Shown: in pieces, positions 61,091 through 64,000 of the stretch
Layout of the letters: each line of letters starts with the position of its first letter
Numbering within the stretch: the first letter of the stretch is position 1
Assembly (NCBI GenBank): GCA_024236155.1
Contig: JACKLA010000003.1
Location: 62,001-126,000, forward strand
DNA: 64,000 bases
Origin: Sphingomonadaceae bacterium
Lineage (GTDB): Bacteria > Pseudomonadota > Alphaproteobacteria > Sphingomonadales > Sphingomonadaceae
Reading direction: 5' to 3'
Program-made: the position numbers and the translations under genes
The notes under the pieces: generated by a model
What the model was told of the DNA's origin: nothing
The model's database searches: none
Seen by the model: only the letters and a program-made list of their open reading frames with translations

Positions 61091-62245
61091 ATGAGCGAAA
61101 ACCCTCCCCTCAAGGCCTTCAGTGCCGTGATCGTCGCTGGCGGTCAGGGTCTGCGCGCCGGGCAGAAGGTGCCCAAGCAGTTTGCAAACTGGCGTGGCAA
61201 GCCGGTGCTTGCGCATTCGCTCAAGGCTTTCGCAGACATGGGTGCCCGACGGATAGTTGTCGTGGTACCCGATCCCGACGATCCGGTTGCCATCGGCATT
61301 TGCGGCGCTTTCGACCATGTCACGCTGGTTCGGGGCGGAGCGAGCCGGCGGGAGTCCGTTCTGGCCGGACTGACCGAGCTGGAAGGCGGCACTTCCGGCG
61401 CAGTCCTGATCCACGATGCCGCTCGCCCCGGCCTGCCACAAGCCGTGATCGAACGGCTGCTGGCCGCACTCGGGCAATATCGCGCCGTCATCCCGGTGCT
61501 TCCCGTGGTCGACAGCATGGCAGTCGAGCAGGACGGCTTGATGACCGGCACCGCGAAGCGGGAAGAGTTGCGACGGGTCCAGACACCCCAGGCATTCGAC
61601 TTCGACGCGATCCTTTCGGCGCACCGAAGCTGGAACACATCGATCGAAGCGGGTGACGATGCACAGGTTGCCGCAGCTGCCGGATACGAAGTTGCCCTGG
61701 TCGAAGGCGATGAAGCACTCAAGAAGCTGACATTTGCGGAGGATTTCGCCGTGACCAAGCTGCCCATCCGCACCGGAACCGGGTTCGACGTCCACCGTCT
61801 CGCCATGGATGAAGAACTGTGGCTCGGCGGCATCCGGATTGAGCACGATCGCGGGCTGGCCGGGCATTCCGACGCCGATGTCGCCCTTCACGCCATCACC
61901 GATGCGGTGCTTGGTGCGGTTGCAGCAGGCGATATCGGACAACATTTCTCCCCCAGCGATCCACGATGGAAGGGCGCTTCATCGGACCGGTTCCTGGCCC
62001 ACGCACGCGACCTTGCCGAAGAGCGAGGATATCGGGTCGGCAATATCGACCTGACGATTATCTGCGAGGCCCCAAAAATCGGCCCGCATCGGGACGCCAT
62101 GGCCGCACGTATCGCAGAAATCTTGGCGATCGAGCCATCGCAGGTTAGCGTGAAGGCGACTACGACAGAGAAGCTCGGCTTTGCAGGGCGCAGTGAAGGT
62201 ATCGCTGCCCAGGCGGCAGCCACCATGGTATCGACGGATTTGTAA
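61091..62245 (+). CDS. ispDF: Bifunctional IspD/IspF (MEP isoprenoid pathway)
   Basis: 384 residues combining two MEP-pathway steps. IspD part (about 1-225): [39 protein letters not shown]. IspF part (about 229-384): [11 protein letters not shown] (zinc DxH), [18 protein letters not shown], and [19 protein letters not shown]. The fused form is common in alphaproteobacteria. Makes CDP-ME and MEcPP for carotenoid, quinone and hopanoid precursors. Divergent from dusB. Confidence 0.96.
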   Translation: MSENPPLKAFSAVIVAGGQGLRAGQKVPKQFANWRGKPVLAHSLKAFADMGARRIVVVVPDPDDPVAIGICGAFDHVTLVRGGASRRESVLAGLTELEGGTSGAVLIHDAARPGLPQAVIERLLAALGQYRAVIPVLPVVDSMAVEQDGLMTGTAKREELRRVQTPQAFDFDAILSAHRSWNTSIEAGDDAQVAAAAGYEVALVEGDEALKKLTFAEDFAVTKLPIRTGTGFDVHRLAMDEELWLGGIRIEHDRGLAGHSDADVALHAITDAVLGAVAAGDIGQHFSPSDPRWKGASSDRFLAHARDLAEERGYRVGNIDLTIICEAPKIGPHRDAMAARIAEILAIEPSQVSVKATTTEKLGFAGRSEGIAAQAAATMVSTDL

Positions 62246-62250
62246 GCGCG

Positions 62251-62751
62251 ATGAGTGAAAGCAATCTCCCCACCGAACTGGTCGAACTGGCCCGCCGCGT
62301 TATCGAGGAGAACGCTGCAATCGGGCGCACCATCACGCTGGCAGAAAGCTGCACCGGCGGCATGGTTGCTGCGGCCCTGACTGAGATACCCGGCTCGTCC
62401 GCCGTTCTCGAACGGGCCTTCGTGACCTATTCCAACGATGCCAAGATGGAATCACTGGGCGTGGCGAGCGATATCATCGAGACCTTCGGGGCCGTTTCTA
62501 TCGCCTGCGCCTGGGCGATGGCGCAGGGCGCGCTCGCTCACAGCAAGGCGGATGTTGCGGTTGCCGTCAGCGGAGTGGCCGGGCCTGCCGGCGGGACCGA
62601 GCTCAAACCGGTCGGAACCGTCGTGTTCGCACGCGCGGTGCGCGGCGAAGACTCATTGCAGGAAGGCGATCTCAAGAAGTTCGGCGATGTCGGGCGGGCC
62701 GGAATTCGCCGTCAGGCGGCGCTGGAAGCACTGGGACTGCTGCTGCCGTAA
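62251..62751 (+). CDS. CinA-family nicotinamide-nucleotide amidohydrolase (PncC-type)
   Basis: 166 residues equal to the C-terminal domain of CinA. Signature TLAESCTGGMVAAALTEIPGS, with the nucleophile Ser/Thr region, plus AFVTYSNDAKMESLGV and AVSGVAGPAGGTELKPVGTV. Deamidates NMN in pyridine nucleotide salvage. The GTG-free start ATG 62251 is 5 bp after ispDF. Its end overlaps the convergent RatA-like gene by 40 bp. Confidence 0.9.
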   Translation: MSESNLPTELVELARRVIEENAAIGRTITLAESCTGGMVAAALTEIPGSSAVLERAFVTYSNDAKMESLGVASDIIETFGAVSIACAWAMAQGALAHSKADVAVAVSGVAGPAGGTELKPVGTVVFARAVRGEDSLQEGDLKKFGDVGRAGIRRQAALEALGLLLP

Positions 62752-63173
62752 AGTTCGGCAGCACGATCTTCGAACGCCCCCATCAGCTTGCGAAATGCCC
62801 GGTCGACATACTGTCCGGCAAGCGTCTCGAACACCCGGCTCTTGAAGGTGAAATCGACGCGGAAATCGACGTCGCATTGATTGTCGCCAACCGGGGTTAT
62901 TTGCCAGCTATTGTCGAGATTGCGCATCGGCCCGTCGACGTAATGGACGACGATCCTGTTGGGGCGTTCCTTTTCGACCCGCGAAGTGAACTTCTCTCGC
63001 AGCGATTTGAACCCGACCACCATGTCCGCCAGCATTTCGCTTTCGCTGTCAGAGCGAACACGCGTCGCAACCACCCATGGCAGGAACTTCGGGTAGCTGG
63101 CCACATCGGCCACAAGGTCGAAAATCTGTTCGGCCGAATAAGGCAGCCGACGGCTTTCACGGATATGTGGCAT
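62712..63173 (-). CDS. RatA/COQ10-type START-domain protein
   Basis: 153 residues of the polyketide cyclase/START family: RRLPYSAEQIFDLVADVASYPKFLPW, WVVATRV, FKSLREKFTSRVEKERP and VDFTFKSRVFETLAGQYVDRAF. Likely binds ubiquinone like COQ10; the name RatA (ribosome association toxin) also covers this family. Start overlaps the lipA stop (TGATG) and it convergently overlaps the CinA-family gene. Confidence 0.85.
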   Translation of the reverse strand: MPHIRESRRLPYSAEQIFDLVADVASYPKFLPWVVATRVRSDSESEMLADMVVGFKSLREKFTSRVEKERPNRIVVHYVDGPMRNLDNSWQITPVGDNQCDVDFRVDFTFKSRVFETLAGQYVDRAFRKLMGAFEDRAAELYGSSSPSASSAA

Positions 63174-64000
63174 CAGGCCTTGGCGTCGCCCTGCGCCTTG
63201 GCCAGCTTCGCTTCGCGCGCGGCCTTCATCTCTGCAAAGTCATCACCCGCATGATAGCTCGAACGTGTTAGCGGCGTCGATGCGACCTGCAGGAAACCCT
63301 TGGCGCGCGCGATCGATCCGTAAGCGGCGAACTCCTTGGGCGTGACGAATTCCTCGACCTTGGCGTGTTTGGGCGTTGGCTGGAGATATTGGCCCATGGT
63401 GATGAAATCGATATCCGCGCTGCGCATATCGTCCATCACCTGGTGAACTTCGAGCCGCTGCTCGCCCAGCCCCAGCATGATGCCGGATTTGGTGAAGATC
63501 AGCGGATTGTGCGCCTTCACCTCTTCGAGCAAACGCAGCGATGCGTAGTAACGCGCGCCGGGGCGGATCGTGGGGTAGAGACGCGGAATCGTCTCCAGAT
63601 TGTGATTGAAAACATCCGGTCCCGCTTCACAGATTTCCTCGATCGATTGCTTCATCCGCCCCTTGAAGTCGGGCGTCAGTATCTCGATCGTCGTATCCGG
63701 CGTTTCGCGGCGGAGCGCATTGATCACTTTCACGAACTGCCCTGCCCCGCGATCCGGCAAATCGTCGCGGTCAACGCTGGTGATCACGATATGCTCAAGG
63801 CCCATTTCGGCCGCTGCAACCGCAGTGTGCTCCGGCTCGAGCGGATCGACCGGCATCGGCATGCCGGTCTTGATATTGCAGAAACGGCAGGCGCGCGTGC
63901 AGGTATCGCCAAGGATCATCACCGTTGCATGCTTCTTGGTCCAGCACTCGCCGATGTTCGGGCAAGCTGCTTCCTCGCACACCGTATGCAGGTTGAGATC
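63173..64000 (-). CDS. lipA: Lipoyl synthase (N-terminus beyond window edge)
   Basis: Radical-SAM enzyme inserting two sulfurs into octanoyl groups, giving the lipoate used by PDH E2. Visible 275 residues include [13 protein letters not shown] (auxiliary cluster), [13 protein letters not shown] (CxxxCxxC, SAM cluster), [14 protein letters not shown] and the C-terminal [12 protein letters not shown]. About 30-45 N-terminal residues lie past the edge. Links functionally to pdhC and lpdA upstream in the window. Confidence 0.96.
   Translation of the reverse strand, partial: DLNLHTVCEEAACPNIGECWTKKHATVMILGDTCTRACRFCNIKTGMPMPVDPLEPEHTAVAAAEMGLEHIVITSVDRDDLPDRGAGQFVKVINALRRETPDTTIEILTPDFKGRMKQSIEEICEAGPDVFNHNLETIPRLYPTIRPGARYYASLRLLEEVKAHNPLIFTKSGIMLGLGEQRLEVHQVMDDMRSADIDFITMGQYLQPTPKHAKVEEFVTPKEFAAYGSIARAKGFLQVASTPLTRSSYHAGDDFAEMKAAREAKLAKAQGDAKA

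Noticed and set aside
62712..62751. Frameshift or assembly error at the overlapping ends of the CinA-family and RatA-like genes
   Set aside because: Both C-termini have family-typical lengths, so a 40-bp convergent overlap is acceptable.
1..64000. CRISPR arrays, prophage, insertion sequences, toxin-antitoxin or restriction systems
   Set aside because: No regularly spaced repeats, transposase, phage or defence genes were found; DUF559 alone is not enough to claim a restriction system.

Overview
The window looks like a chromosomal stretch of a GC-rich alphaproteobacterium of the Sphingomonadales, most likely the Erythrobacteraceae (Erythrobacter/Qipengyuania type). Support comes from the gene order (rph/hrcA-grpE, dnaKJ, dusB-ntrBC-ntrYX-hfq-hflX), a PhaR-type polyhydroxyalkanoate regulator, a fused IspDF, a tandem-domain Hfq, and REP/REPIN palindromes of the kind that litter sphingomonad genomes. 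Genus is an inference; no rRNA or other marker is present. Both edges cut genes: rph on the left and lipA on the right.

Layout. 0-10 kb: heat-shock and proteostasis genes (rph, hrcA, grpE, then dnaK-dnaJ behind a sigma-32-like promoter), with a secreted DUF885 peptidase, an indoleamine 2,3-dioxygenase-family haem protein, a PH-domain membrane protein, a HEMVH metallopeptidase-like protein and a PCuAC copper chaperone. 10-24 kb: a patatin-like lipase, radA, a CvpA-like protein, an IscU-like scaffold, an MHS-type transporter overlapping alr, phaR with an apparent autoregulatory operator, an archaeal/eukaryal-type proS, DUF805 and M28 proteins, and rnr. 24-32 kb: a universal stress protein and the pyruvate dehydrogenase E2 and E3 genes, separated by a DUF559 gene, a thioesterase and three families of palindromic repeat (one lies in frame inside E2). 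These are followed by a CPA2 antiporter, a class IV aminotransferase and a sulfotransferase-like partner.

32.7-42.3 kb: the main accessory region. Five leftward genes, tightly spaced or overlapping, all encode Sec-exported proteins rich in DUF11-type beta-sandwich domains. One is a 1675-residue protein with a predicted outer-membrane beta-barrel. I read this as an uncharacterised envelope or surface-fibre system. A tRNA-Ser(UGA) lies just upstream.

42.8-64 kb: cell-wall genes (MltB-like transglycosylase, RlpA/SPOR lipoprotein, D,D-carboxypeptidase whose signal peptide appears to start at ATC), then tmk-holB-metG-tatD-MBL-small membrane protein as one overlapping operon, mazG, and a leftward nitrogen-regulation block (dusB, ntrB, ntrC, ntrY, ntrX, hfq, hflX). 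The window ends with ispDF, a CinA-family amidase, a RatA/COQ10-like protein and lipA. The sequence is gene-dense. No intergenic gap exceeds 300 bp; the longest are 27009-27297 (repeat-filled) and 42328-42586 (control region of the surface operon). No transposase, integrase, phage gene or CRISPR array was seen.
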